The notes: generated by a model from the letters alone, not told the origin. A stretch of 7,005 nucleotides of DNA from a bacterium (GCA_021372535.1 JAJFUH010000150.1:1-7005); one strand, 5' to 3'. Counted from the stretch's first letter, positions 1-5,592 are shown. Numbers and translations: made by a program.

Positions 1-89
1 TTAAAGAAACATATAATATAATCGAAAGCGGCGAGATTATAGAGAAAGGATCGAGCGAATACTCCCTGGTGTCATATACCCTTCATTAA
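1..89 (+). CDS. C-terminal tail of an unidentified protein (partial)
   Basis: One forward frame is open from the left edge (first full codon at base 3) and closes with TAA at 87-89. The other two forward frames hit a stop within the first 21 bases. The visible 28 residues are hydrophilic and end in SSEYSLVSYTLH. The composition looks like a real protein end, and a hairpin terminator begins 40 bases after the stop, which is where the end of a transcription unit would be expected. The fragment is too short to name a family, and the gene's start lies outside the window. It could still be a chance open frame. Confidence 0.5.
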   Translation, partial: KETYNIIESGEIIEKGSSEYSLVSYTLH

Positions 90-128
90 TAGCCGAATAG
101 TCGGTTTCGTATCGATACTGTTTCATCG

Positions 129-175
129 GAGGGCGGTGAAAAGACACATTTTCATCGCCCTCTTAAATTTTTTAA
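129..175 (+). terminator. Rho-independent terminator after the upstream gene
   Basis: A 14-bp stem pairs 129-142 (GAGGGCGGTGAAAA) with 149-162 (TTTTCATCGCCCTC), with one G-U pair and a 6-base loop (GACACA). It is followed by a T-rich run, TTAAATTTTTT, at 163-173. This is the standard layout of an intrinsic terminator reading to the right. It separates the gene ending at 89 from the DUF512 gene starting at 275. The A/T inner part of the stem lets it act to some extent in both directions, but there is no converging gene. Its sequence resembles the hairpin at 5550-5578. Confidence 0.8.
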
Positions 176-188
176 AAGTACTGTTTTC

Positions 189-226
189 TTGATATCACGA
201 AGAGTGGTCTTTCTTCGGGATATTAA
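189..226. promoter_or_regulatory. Long inverted repeat in the leader of the DUF512 gene
   Basis: Bases 189-203 (TTGATATCACGAAGA) pair with 212-226 (TCTTCGGGATATTAA) around an 8-base loop. There are 14 pairs, including one G-U, and a single A/G mismatch (197 with 218). No T-run follows, so it does not look like a terminator. It could be an RNA hairpin in the 5' leader or a regulator binding site near the promoter. I could not find a convincing -35/-10 pair here: AT-rich candidates such as TATTAT (235-240) and GATAAT (244-249) have no good partner. The structure is seen directly; its role is not known. Confidence 0.45.
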
Positions 227-265
227 ATTGAGTATATTATAGAGATAATAAAGGAATTAACGAAT

Positions 266-270
266 GGAGA
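266..270 (+). promoter_or_regulatory. Ribosome binding site that supports the GTG start of DUF512
   Basis: GGAGA lies 4 bases before the GTG at 275. The nearby ATGs at 264 and 273 are out of frame with the long reading frame, so the GTG is the best-placed start. Another purine run, AAGGA at 251-255, is too far away for this start. Confidence 0.6.
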
Positions 271-274
271 TCAT

Positions 275-1567
275 GTGAAGATTACAGCGGTTGTGAAAGG
301 TTCCCCTGCCGAAATTGCGGGAATACGTCCGGGAGATGAGGTGACAGCAGTCAACGGCGGCTCTGCCCGTGATGAGATCGATCTTATGTATTACGGTTCC
401 GGGGAGACGACCACATTCACCGTGCGGCGCGGTTCGAAAGAATTTACACGAACGTTCGACGGGGCTGAAGACCACGGCATGGAATTCGAACCCATGAAGT
501 TTATGTCATGCGGCAACAACTGCCTGTTCTGTTTTATCGACCAGAATCCCCGCGGAATGAGAAAGGCTGTGTATTTCAAGGATGAAGATTACCGTCTTTC
601 ATTTCTCCATGGCGCGTATGTGACTTTAACAAGCCTGAAAGAACATCATCTCGGAAGGATCGTTGAACAGCATCTCAGCCCGCTCTACGTTTCGGTTCAT
701 GCTACCGACCCTATAGTGAGAAAAAAACTTCTGGGGCTTTCTGGTGATGACGGTCTCATGGAAAAGATCGACCATCTTGTCGGCGAAGGGATTGTGCTCC
801 ACTGCCAGATTGTCATCTGTCCGGGCATCAATGACGGTGATGTGCTTGAGCGGAGTATCCGTGATCTTCGTGAACGGTACCCTGAAATACGGTCTGTGGC
901 GATTGTCCCCGTCGGACTGACAAAATACCGTGATGATCTCTTCCCGCTTAAGGGAATAGATAGTGTCGATGCCACTCAAACTATCGTGCTCGTTGACGGG
1001 TTTCATGAAAAATACTTAGGGGAAGACGGATACGGTTTTGTATATTGTTCCGATGAATGGTATATCCGCGCGGGCCATGAGATACCGGGAACCATCTATT
1101 ATGACGATTTTCCCCAGATAGAAAACGGCGTGGGTATGATTCGTGATTTTATGGAGTCTGTTTCGGGACTGGAACACCGTCTGGGAATGACAGAGCCGCG
1201 TCCGGGGAATTATGTGCTGGTGACTGGCGTTTCCATGTCACCATATATCGAGGATTTGTCGCTTTGTCTCAATAAGGTTCCGGGTATTCAGGCGAGGACG
1301 GTGACGGTGAGGAACGGGTTTTACGGCGATTCGGTGACGGTATCGGGTCTTTTGACAGGCAGGGATATTATAAATGCGCTCCGGGATACCGGTCATGAAG
1401 AGACTGTTGTGCTGCCTCCGAACTGTCTCAACGCCGATGGTGTTTTTCTCGATGATACGACGCCGGAGAATATTGCGGATACATATGGCATCGAGGTGAT
1501 TCAGGGTACGTATAATCCTCTGGATGTTTTTTTCCAGGAGGATACACGCCTGACAATCGACACCTGA
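275..1567 (+). CDS. DUF512 family radical-SAM protein with N-terminal PDZ domain
   Basis: This 430-residue protein has the normal length and layout of the DUF512 family (putative Fe-S oxidoreductases). Residues 1-60 form a PDZ-like domain (GSPAEIAGIRPGDEVTAVNG at 9-28). A radical-SAM cluster motif C79-x3-C83-x2-C86 follows in CGNNCLFCFIDQNPRGMR, with the family sequence FKDEDYRLSFLHG (101-113) and a VSVHAT strand (139-144). The C-terminal DUF512 part shows DEWYIRAGHEIPG (260-272), NGVGMIRDF (284-292), GVSMSPYI (318-325), SGLLTGRDI (357-365) and LPPNCLNADGVFLDD (380-394). The three cysteines should bind a 4Fe-4S cluster that cleaves S-adenosylmethionine, but no substrate has been established for the family. 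It is probably cytoplasmic, with no signal peptide or membrane segment. The gene begins a cluster with der, 90 bases upstream of it, an association conserved in other anaerobes that hints at a role in ribosome or envelope biology. The family assignment is firm; the function is open. Confidence 0.92.
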   Translation: MKITAVVKGSPAEIAGIRPGDEVTAVNGGSARDEIDLMYYGSGETTTFTVRRGSKEFTRTFDGAEDHGMEFEPMKFMSCGNNCLFCFIDQNPRGMRKAVYFKDEDYRLSFLHGAYVTLTSLKEHHLGRIVEQHLSPLYVSVHATDPIVRKKLLGLSGDDGLMEKIDHLVGEGIVLHCQIVICPGINDGDVLERSIRDLRERYPEIRSVAIVPVGLTKYRDDLFPLKGIDSVDATQTIVLVDGFHEKYLGEDGYGFVYCSDEWYIRAGHEIPGTIYYDDFPQIENGVGMIRDFMESVSGLEHRLGMTEPRPGNYVLVTGVSMSPYIEDLSLCLNKVPGIQARTVTVRNGFYGDSVTVSGLLTGRDIINALRDTGHEETVVLPPNCLNADGVFLDDTTPENIADTYGIEVIQGTYNPLDVFFQEDTRLTIDT

Positions 1568-1614
1568 CTTCAAATATGAATCATTGAAATCCTTGTTTCT
1601 CTGCCTTTTCAATA

Positions 1615-1642
1615 CAACCATAAACTATAAACCATAAACCAA
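1615..1642. repeat. Heptamer repeat array, copy 1 (DUF512-der gap)
   Basis: Four 7-base units stand head to tail: CAACCAT, AAACTAT, AAACCAT and AAACCAA. The array ends 15 bases before the der start codon. It shares the exact 12-mer AAACTATAAACC (1622-1633) with the arrays in the der-plsY and gpsA-merR gaps, in the same orientation relative to the genes. The rest of this 90-base gap shows no terminator or clear promoter. Confidence 0.75.
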
Positions 1643-1657
1643 GAATGTAGTTAAAAA

Positions 1658-2965
1658 ATGGCTATTCCGGTTATTGCTATCATAGGCCGTCCCAATGTCG
1701 GGAAGTCCACACTGTTCAATCGTATCCTTCGGCGTCAGGTTGCTATCGTCGACGACACTCCCGGTGTCACCCGCGACCGCAATTCCTATGAATTCGAATG
1801 GAACGGAAAGAAGTTCATGCTTGTCGACACCGGCGGTTTTATCATATCAAGCAAGGATACCATGGAACAGGCGGTATCGGAGCAGAGCCTTCTTGCAATC
1901 GAGGAGTCCGATGTCGTTCTCTTTCTCGTTGATGTGAACGGAGGAATTACCGACTTTGACCGCGCGATCTGCGAAGTGCTTTTCAGGAGCGGCAAACCGG
2001 TTATTCTCGGAGTGAATAAAGTCGACTCCAACCGTCAGGCATACGATATTTACGAGTTCTACAGTCTCGGAATCGGCGATCCGTATCCCGTATCCGGTAA
2101 AACAGGCAGGGGAACCGGTGATCTGCTCGATGCGGTTATTGAAAAACTTCCCGTGAATGATAAAGACTGGAATGATCTTGTTTCTCCGCTGAGGATAGCC
2201 ATAATAGGACGGCCCAATGTGGGGAAATCGTCCATTGTCAACTGCCTTACCGGGAAAAAAAGCGTTCTGGTGACCGATATTCCGGGGACAACCCGTGATT
2301 CAACCGATACCCATATCAAATACAGGGGCCGTGATATTATTCTCGTCGATACGGCCGGATTGAAAAGAGTTACGAAACTGAAGGAGTCTCTCGAGTACTA
2401 CAGTTCCCTCAGGACGCTCAGGAGTCTTTCTCGGTGCGATATTGCGGCTGTTGTTCTTGACATCAGCGAGGGACTTTTATCGTATGACAAGAATCTTATC
2501 GATGATGTCGATAAATCCGGTAAAGGCATGATCATGGTAGCCAACAAGTGGGACCTCGTCGAAAAAGACCATATGACCATGAAAAAAATCGAGGCAGAGA
2601 TTCGGAACTCCCTGCCGGACAAGGATGCGTTTAAAATGATCTTTACCTCGGCCCTCACCACGCAGCGGGTCTTTAACATCATCGATAACGCGATACAGAT
2701 TCAGGATGCCCGTACATTGAGGATTTCCACAGCCGAGATCAACCGTTTTACCGAGACATTCAGATTTCCTCCGAGCGCCGGTGATGTATCGATCCTGTAT
2801 GGTACACAGTACGGTATCGAACCGCCCTCCTTTGTGTTTTTTGTCAGTGATGTCAGAAAAATGAAAGAACATGTCACCAGATATGTCGAGCGTTCCCTCC
2901 GTAAAGAGTATGGTTTCGAAGGGACACCGATCAAGGTGACATTCAAGCAGCGCGGTAAACAATAA
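1658..2965 (+). CDS. der: GTPase Der (EngA), ribosome assembly
   Basis: Der is an essential double GTPase that binds the 50S precursor and helps its late maturation in the cytoplasm. At 435 residues this is a full-length member. The first G domain has GRPNVGKS (10-17), the switch threonine in GVTRD (36-40), DTGG (57-60), NKVD (120-123) and SGKTG (146-150). The second repeats GRPNVGKS (184-191), then TTRD (211-214), DTAG (231-234), NKWD (296-299) and SAL (331-333). The C-terminal KH-like RNA-binding domain (about 355-435) carries PPSAGD, YGTQ, PPSFVFFV and the usual ending GFEGTPIKV (419-427). All nucleotide-binding motifs are intact. The first-domain G5 is SGK rather than the more common SA-type sequence, a mild variation. 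The ATG at 1658 places GRPNVGKS at the usual distance from the N-terminus, but no Shine-Dalgarno sequence precedes it; an A-rich stretch and a heptamer array lie there instead. Confidence 0.98.
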   Translation: MAIPVIAIIGRPNVGKSTLFNRILRRQVAIVDDTPGVTRDRNSYEFEWNGKKFMLVDTGGFIISSKDTMEQAVSEQSLLAIEESDVVLFLVDVNGGITDFDRAICEVLFRSGKPVILGVNKVDSNRQAYDIYEFYSLGIGDPYPVSGKTGRGTGDLLDAVIEKLPVNDKDWNDLVSPLRIAIIGRPNVGKSSIVNCLTGKKSVLVTDIPGTTRDSTDTHIKYRGRDIILVDTAGLKRVTKLKESLEYYSSLRTLRSLSRCDIAAVVLDISEGLLSYDKNLIDDVDKSGKGMIMVANKWDLVEKDHMTMKKIEAEIRNSLPDKDAFKMIFTSALTTQRVFNIIDNAIQIQDARTLRISTAEINRFTETFRFPPSAGDVSILYGTQYGIEPPSFVFFVSDVRKMKEHVTRYVERSLRKEYGFEGTPIKVTFKQRGKQ

Positions 2966-2986
2966 AACCTTAGATCATAATGACAG

Positions 2987-3070
2987 GCACAAGGCACAAG
3001 GCATAAGGCACAAGTGAAAAAACTATAAACCTGAGACCAGAGACCAGAAACTATCGACCATAAACCAAAC
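2987..3070. repeat. Heptamer repeat array, copy 2 (der-plsY gap), with two word families
   Basis: Twelve consecutive 7-base units run through 84 bases: GCACAAG, GCACAAG, GCATAAG, GCACAAG, TGAAAAA, ACTATAA, ACCTGAG, ACCAGAG, ACCAGAA, ACTATCG, ACCATAA and ACCAAAC. The first four form one word family and the last seven another, with a single A-rich unit as the junction, and the 7-base phase is unbroken. The second half shares the 12-mer AAACTATAAACC (3020-3031) with arrays 1 and 3, and the 11-mer ACCATAAACCA (3057-3067) with array 1. It occupies more than half of the 147-base gap. Confidence 0.85.
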
Positions 3071-3112
3071 AATATTTGCTTTTAAACCTGACCTTCAGTA
3101 TCATACAATATC

Positions 3113-3766
3113 ATGTTGACAATTCTGTTAATCGTGCTTTCGTACTGTATCGGTTCGATCCCTACGAGTATCATATTCGGCAAGGTTTTCCGGGGGATCG
3201 ATGTCCGTGAGCATGGCAGCCGTAATCCCGGCGCCACCAACACGTTCCGTGTCCTCGGGAAACGTATCGGGATAACTGTCGGGCTCATCGATATATTCAA
3301 AGGTTTCTTTTGCGTCGTGTTTCTGACAGGATTCGTGCCTTCCGATCCCTCTGTTTCTCTCGAGGTGCGCCGTATTCTGGCCGGTCTGGCGGCAATATCG
3401 GGTCATGTATGGACTGTTTTTGCCGGATTCAAAGGAGGGAAAGGAGTGGGAACCGCATTCGGAGTATTTCTGGGGCTGTCTCCGGTGCCGTCCCTTATCG
3501 CGGTCGTTGTATGGGTGGCGCTAACCTTCGGCACTGGTTATGTTTCGGTCGGGAGCATAGCGGCTGCTGCGGTTCTGCCTGCATCGGTGATCATTCTTGG
3601 GATTGTCAGAGGGAATCAGTCGGTTTTGCTGTCGGCTCTTTCGGTCATTATCGGTCTGCTGGTTATTGTACGGCACCGCTCGAACATTGTCAGACTGATG
3701 AAAGGCGAGGAAAACCGTTTCGGCAGGAGGGGTAAACAACAGGCATCCGTAACGGGTGAAAAATGA
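3113..3766 (+). CDS. plsY: Acyl-phosphate:glycerol-3-phosphate acyltransferase PlsY
   Basis: PlsY is an inner-membrane enzyme that transfers the acyl group of acyl-phosphate (made by PlsX) to sn-glycerol-3-phosphate, giving lysophosphatidic acid, the first step of phospholipid synthesis. The 217 residues are hydrophobic with several membrane segments (about 1-20, 52-75, 87-104, 110-140, 143-165 and 170-187). The three family motifs are present: GSIPTSIIFGK (14-24) with HGSRNPGATN (34-43); FKGGKGVGTAFGVF (106-119); and RHRSNIVRLMKGEENRFG (187-204). The usual HGSGNPG is HGSRNPG here. The tail after residue 204 is basic and hydrophilic. The start at 3113 puts the first helix directly at the N-terminus, as in the family, but has no Shine-Dalgarno sequence; the leader holds the repeated word TATCAT. 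Its substrate is the product of GpsA, encoded next. Confidence 0.97.
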   Translation: MLTILLIVLSYCIGSIPTSIIFGKVFRGIDVREHGSRNPGATNTFRVLGKRIGITVGLIDIFKGFFCVVFLTGFVPSDPSVSLEVRRILAGLAAISGHVWTVFAGFKGGKGVGTAFGVFLGLSPVPSLIAVVVWVALTFGTGYVSVGSIAAAAVLPASVIILGIVRGNQSVLLSALSVIIGLLVIVRHRSNIVRLMKGEENRFGRRGKQQASVTGEK

Positions 3767-3939
3767 GTAATAACCTTTGAAGTAATTATTAGTACCATGC
3801 TTGAATACCTGATATAATATTTATCTCCCCTCTCCTGTTTACGGCGGGGGTGAGGGTTCCCTGAAATTCTTTCACACAGAGGGAAAGGGAACTGATAAGT
3901 ATAACCATTTTTCATTATTTCAATGGTTTCGAGTAATAA
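3765..3939. mobile_element. Possible small MITE-like remnant in the plsY-gpsA gap
   Basis: The 9-mer GAGTAATAA occurs at 3765-3773 and again at 3931-3939 as a direct repeat. Directly inside the left copy, CCTTTGAAGTAAT (3774-3786) is complementary at 11 of 13 positions to ATTATTTCAATGG (3914-3926), which ends 4 bases before the right copy. The interior is non-coding. It has a C-rich/G-rich pair, CTCCCCTCTCC (3825-3835) and GGCGGGGGTGAGG (3843-3855), and a further inverted pair, GTTCCCT (3856-3862) with AGGGAAC (3886-3892). Inverted ends inside a short direct duplication are what a miniature transposable element leaves behind. The region is AT-rich and the match imperfect, so chance similarity is a real alternative. 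The left direct repeat overlaps the plsY stop codon. Confidence 0.3.
3789..3818 (+). promoter_or_regulatory. Candidate promoter for gpsA
   Basis: A perfect -10 hexamer TATAAT lies at 3813-3818. The best -35 at acceptable spacing is TTAGTA (3789-3794, spacer 18), which matches TTGACA at only three positions. If it is used, transcription would start near 3825 and give a leader of about 160 bases containing the GC-rich inverted sequences. gpsA may equally be read through from plsY, since no terminator with a T-run separates them. Confidence 0.3.
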
Positions 3940-3971
3940 GTGATACCCTCCTGGTCATATATATTTACTTT

Positions 3972-3976
3972 GGTGA
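3972..3976 (+). promoter_or_regulatory. Ribosome binding site of gpsA
   Basis: GGTGA stands 7 bases before the ATG at 3984, matching part of the Shine-Dalgarno consensus GGAGGTGA. It supports this start, which also places the dinucleotide-binding GAGNWGT at residues 7-13 as expected for the family. Confidence 0.5.
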
Positions 3977-3983
3977 TACTATT

Positions 3984-4985
3984 ATGAAAATTACCGTGCT
4001 CGGAGCGGGTAACTGGGGTACGACTGCCGCGCTTCTGCTCGATAAAAACGGACATACGGTATCCTTGTGGGAGTACAATGAACAGCTTGCGCGGGATATG
4101 ATCGAACACCGCGAGAACGAAACATATCTCAGAGGATTTCCAATTCCCGATACGATACTGGCCACCTGGCGCCTCGGAGAAGCGGTCGAAGGTGCGGACA
4201 TGCTCGTTTTTGCCGTTCCGTCCTCTGTCATGCGTCAGACAGCGAAGGCTGTGAAGAATGCCGGGAATTTGAGCGAAAATGTGCTCATGGCGTCTCTTTC
4301 CAAGGGGCTCGAACATGATACGATGATGACTATGACAGGCATTATCGCAGAGGAGACCGGAGTAGAGAAGACTGTTGCCCTGTCGGGTCCGTGTATTGCA
4401 AACGAGGTTGCACGGGGACTGCCTACAACTATTGTGTCGGCCTCCGATGTTCCCGAAGCGGCACTTACCGTAAGGGATGCGTTTATGACGCCGCGGTTCA
4501 GGGTTTATACATCTGATGACCCGCATGGTGTCCAGCTCGGTGGTGCGCTGAAAAACATTATCGCCATTGCCGCGGGGATAAATGACGGTCTCGGGTATGG
4601 CACGAATGCAAAGAGCGCGCTTGTAACGAGGGGAATAGTTGAAATAATACGGTTTGGAAAGATGCAGGGCGCCTGTCCCGAAACATTCAACGGCTTATCG
4701 GGAATAGGCGATCTCATAACGACCTGTATCAGCGGCCATTCACGGAACAGACGTCTGGGAGAGGAACTCGCCCGCGGCAGGAAAACCGAGGACATTCTCA
4801 GGGAAATGGTCATGGTCGCCGAGGGAGTGCCGACAACGAGATCGGTTCATGAATATGCCGTGAAGCATGACATCGATATGCCGATTACCACGAAAGTATA
4901 TGGCGTTCTTTTCGAGGGCCTGCCGCCCGGTGAAGCGGTCCGCGAACTCATGACCCGCGACCCGAAACACGAACATATTGTATGA
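3984..4985 (+). CDS. gpsA: Glycerol-3-phosphate dehydrogenase [NAD(P)+] GpsA
   Basis: GpsA is the soluble enzyme that reduces dihydroxyacetone phosphate to sn-glycerol-3-phosphate, the backbone of phospholipids. The 333 residues match the usual length. The N-terminal Rossmann domain has GAGNWGT (7-13) and AVPS (77-80). SLSKGLE (104-110) and LSGPCIANEVARGLPT (133-148) follow. The second domain holds the catalytic lysine K190 in GALKNIIAIAAGINDGLG (187-204), NAKSALVTRG (208-217), GLSGIGDLITTC (237-248) and the substrate-binding SRNRRLG (253-259). The family sequence LSGPSFA reads LSGPCIA here, a conservative change outside the catalytic lysine. The gene follows plsY by 217 bases, the longest gap in the cluster, and supplies the PlsY substrate. 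The C-terminus is complete. Confidence 0.98.
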   Translation: MKITVLGAGNWGTTAALLLDKNGHTVSLWEYNEQLARDMIEHRENETYLRGFPIPDTILATWRLGEAVEGADMLVFAVPSSVMRQTAKAVKNAGNLSENVLMASLSKGLEHDTMMTMTGIIAEETGVEKTVALSGPCIANEVARGLPTTIVSASDVPEAALTVRDAFMTPRFRVYTSDDPHGVQLGGALKNIIAIAAGINDGLGYGTNAKSALVTRGIVEIIRFGKMQGACPETFNGLSGIGDLITTCISGHSRNRRLGEELARGRKTEDILREMVMVAEGVPTTRSVHEYAVKHDIDMPITTKVYGVLFEGLPPGEAVRELMTRDPKHEHIV

Positions 4986-5020
4986 GAGCTTTATCCTCAA
5001 TCGACAGTTTACCAAATCCC

Positions 5021-5062
5021 GAACCATGAACAGTAAACTATAAACCAGAAACCAGAAAAAAA
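5021..5062. repeat. Heptamer repeat array, copy 3 (gpsA-merR gap)
   Basis: Six 7-base units follow one another: GAACCAT, GAACAGT, AAACTAT, AAACCAG, AAACCAG and AAAAAAA. The array ends only 2 bases before the merR start codon, so it takes the place where a Shine-Dalgarno site would be. The 12-mer AAACTATAAACC (5035-5046) is identical to that in arrays 1 and 2. Confidence 0.75.
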
Positions 5063-5064
5063 TC

Positions 5065-5415
5065 ATGGCTGAGGAAAAGAAAAAACTCTATTACTCCATC
5101 AGCGAAGTGGCCGAGATGACTGGGCTGAAACCGCATATTCTCAGATTCTGGGAAGGCGAGTTCCCCACGCTCAGGCCCCGCAAGAACCGTGCGGGTAACC
5201 GCGCGTATACCGACCGCGATGTGAGAATTGTCAGGCTTATCAGGCATCTCCTCTACGATGAAAAATATACCATCGAGGGCGCAAAGAAACGTTTGAAAAC
5301 CGACAGGGATGCCACGGAATCCCAGCTTTCGCTTCCGTTCACACAGAACGAGGTCAATGTTAAGGAAATTCTGGCCGATCTTCGCAAACTGCAAAAAATG
5401 ATTGATACACTATAA
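5065..5415 (+). CDS. MerR family transcriptional regulator (small, no effector domain)
   Basis: This 116-residue protein has a MerR-type winged helix-turn-helix: YYSISEVAEMTGLKPHILRFWE (9-30), the wing region LRPRKNRAGNRAYTDRDV (36-53), then helices IVRLIRHLLYDEKYTIEGAKKRL (55-77). A short C-terminal helix, EILADLRKLQKMIDTL (101-116), is likely the dimer coiled coil. There is no metal-binding cysteine set or ligand domain, so the signal it senses, if any, cannot be read from the sequence. Similar short proteins with the RFWE signature sit as single genes in housekeeping clusters of Deltaproteobacteria and related phyla, as far as I recall, with unknown targets. It probably binds DNA as a dimer in the cytoplasm. 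The start at 5065 follows an A-run rather than a Shine-Dalgarno site. It could regulate its neighbours, but no operator is evident. Confidence 0.9.
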   Translation: MAEEKKKLYYSISEVAEMTGLKPHILRFWEGEFPTLRPRKNRAGNRAYTDRDVRIVRLIRHLLYDEKYTIEGAKKRLKTDRDATESQLSLPFTQNEVNVKEILADLRKLQKMIDTL

Positions 5416-5441
5416 GAAGAGCTTGTAAAACAATATCTTAT

Positions 5442-5492
5442 ATGTTGATAGAAGCTGCCATAGATCAGCACGAAGTGCCGATCCCCGATTAA
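5442..5492 (+). CDS. Possible 16-codon leader ORF before proS (speculative)
   Basis: An ATG at 5442 opens a 16-codon frame, MLIEAAIDQHEVPIPD, ending with TAA at 5490-5492. It lies between merR and proS and has two proline codons (CCG, CCC) near its end, which is the arrangement expected of a leader peptide that senses proline supply. Against this, no Shine-Dalgarno site precedes it, two prolines are few for an attenuator, and a frame of this size is common by chance. It overlaps a small inverted repeat (5463-5483). Confidence 0.12.
   Translation: MLIEAAIDQHEVPIPD
5463..5483. repeat. Small inverted repeat in the merR-proS gap
   Basis: GATC-A-GCAC-GAA-GTGC-C-GATC reads as a hairpin of 4 + 4 pairs with one A/C mismatch and a 3-base loop. 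It has no T-run, so it is not a standard terminator. It could be a palindromic protein site or a leader hairpin. The role is unknown. Confidence 0.35.
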
Positions 5493-5517
5493 TGATTTTG
5501 GGACATGTTTGATGCCC

Positions 5518-5546
5518 TTGACAGCAACAAAACAACATATTTCATT
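5518..5546 (+). promoter_or_regulatory. Weak candidate promoter for proS
   Basis: A perfect -35 hexamer TTGACA lies at 5518-5523. At 17-base spacing the -10 position is TTCATT (5541-5546), matching TATAAT at only three of six positions. If used, the hairpin at 5550-5578 would lie at the very start of the proS transcript. The evidence rests on the -35 alone. Confidence 0.25.
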
Positions 5547-5549
5547 ATC

Positions 5550-5578
5550 GGGCGCGTGAAAAACCTTTTTCAGCGCCC
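5550..5578 (+). terminator. Hairpin between merR and proS, terminator-like but without a T-run
   Basis: GGGCGC (5550-5555) pairs with GCGCCC (5573-5578), then TGAAAAA (5557-5563) with TTTTTCA (5566-5572), leaving one bulged G (5556) and a very tight tip. The next bases are TCATAAAATAG, not a T-run, so intrinsic termination is doubtful. It closely resembles the true terminator at 129-175 in its GGGCG, GTGAAAA, TTTTCA and CGCCCTC blocks. It stands 27 bases before the proS start and may end the merR transcript, protect an mRNA end, or affect proS expression. Confidence 0.45.
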
Positions 5579-5592
5579 TCATAAAATAGACT

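Noticed and set aside
626-1006. Antisense reading frame of 126 codons inside the DUF512 gene
   Set aside because: It lies wholly within a well-supported gene, has no recognisable family sequence, and is one of many shadow frames expected from this codon use.
2477-2962. Antisense reading frame of 161 codons inside der
   Set aside because: It covers the conserved second G domain and KH domain of Der on the other strand and shows no family features.
2987-3070. CRISPR array
   Set aside because: Units are 7 bases, directly adjacent and degenerate; there are no spacers and no cas genes.
3768-3791. Terminator directly after plsY (TAATAA paired with TTATTA)
   Set aside because: Only six A/T pairs with a 12-base loop and no T-run; too weak to call.
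3915-4526. Antisense reading frame of 203 codons across the gap and the first half of gpsA
   Set aside because: It is the longest shadow frame, but most of it mirrors conserved GpsA sequence, and its arginine- and histidine-rich translation resembles no known family.
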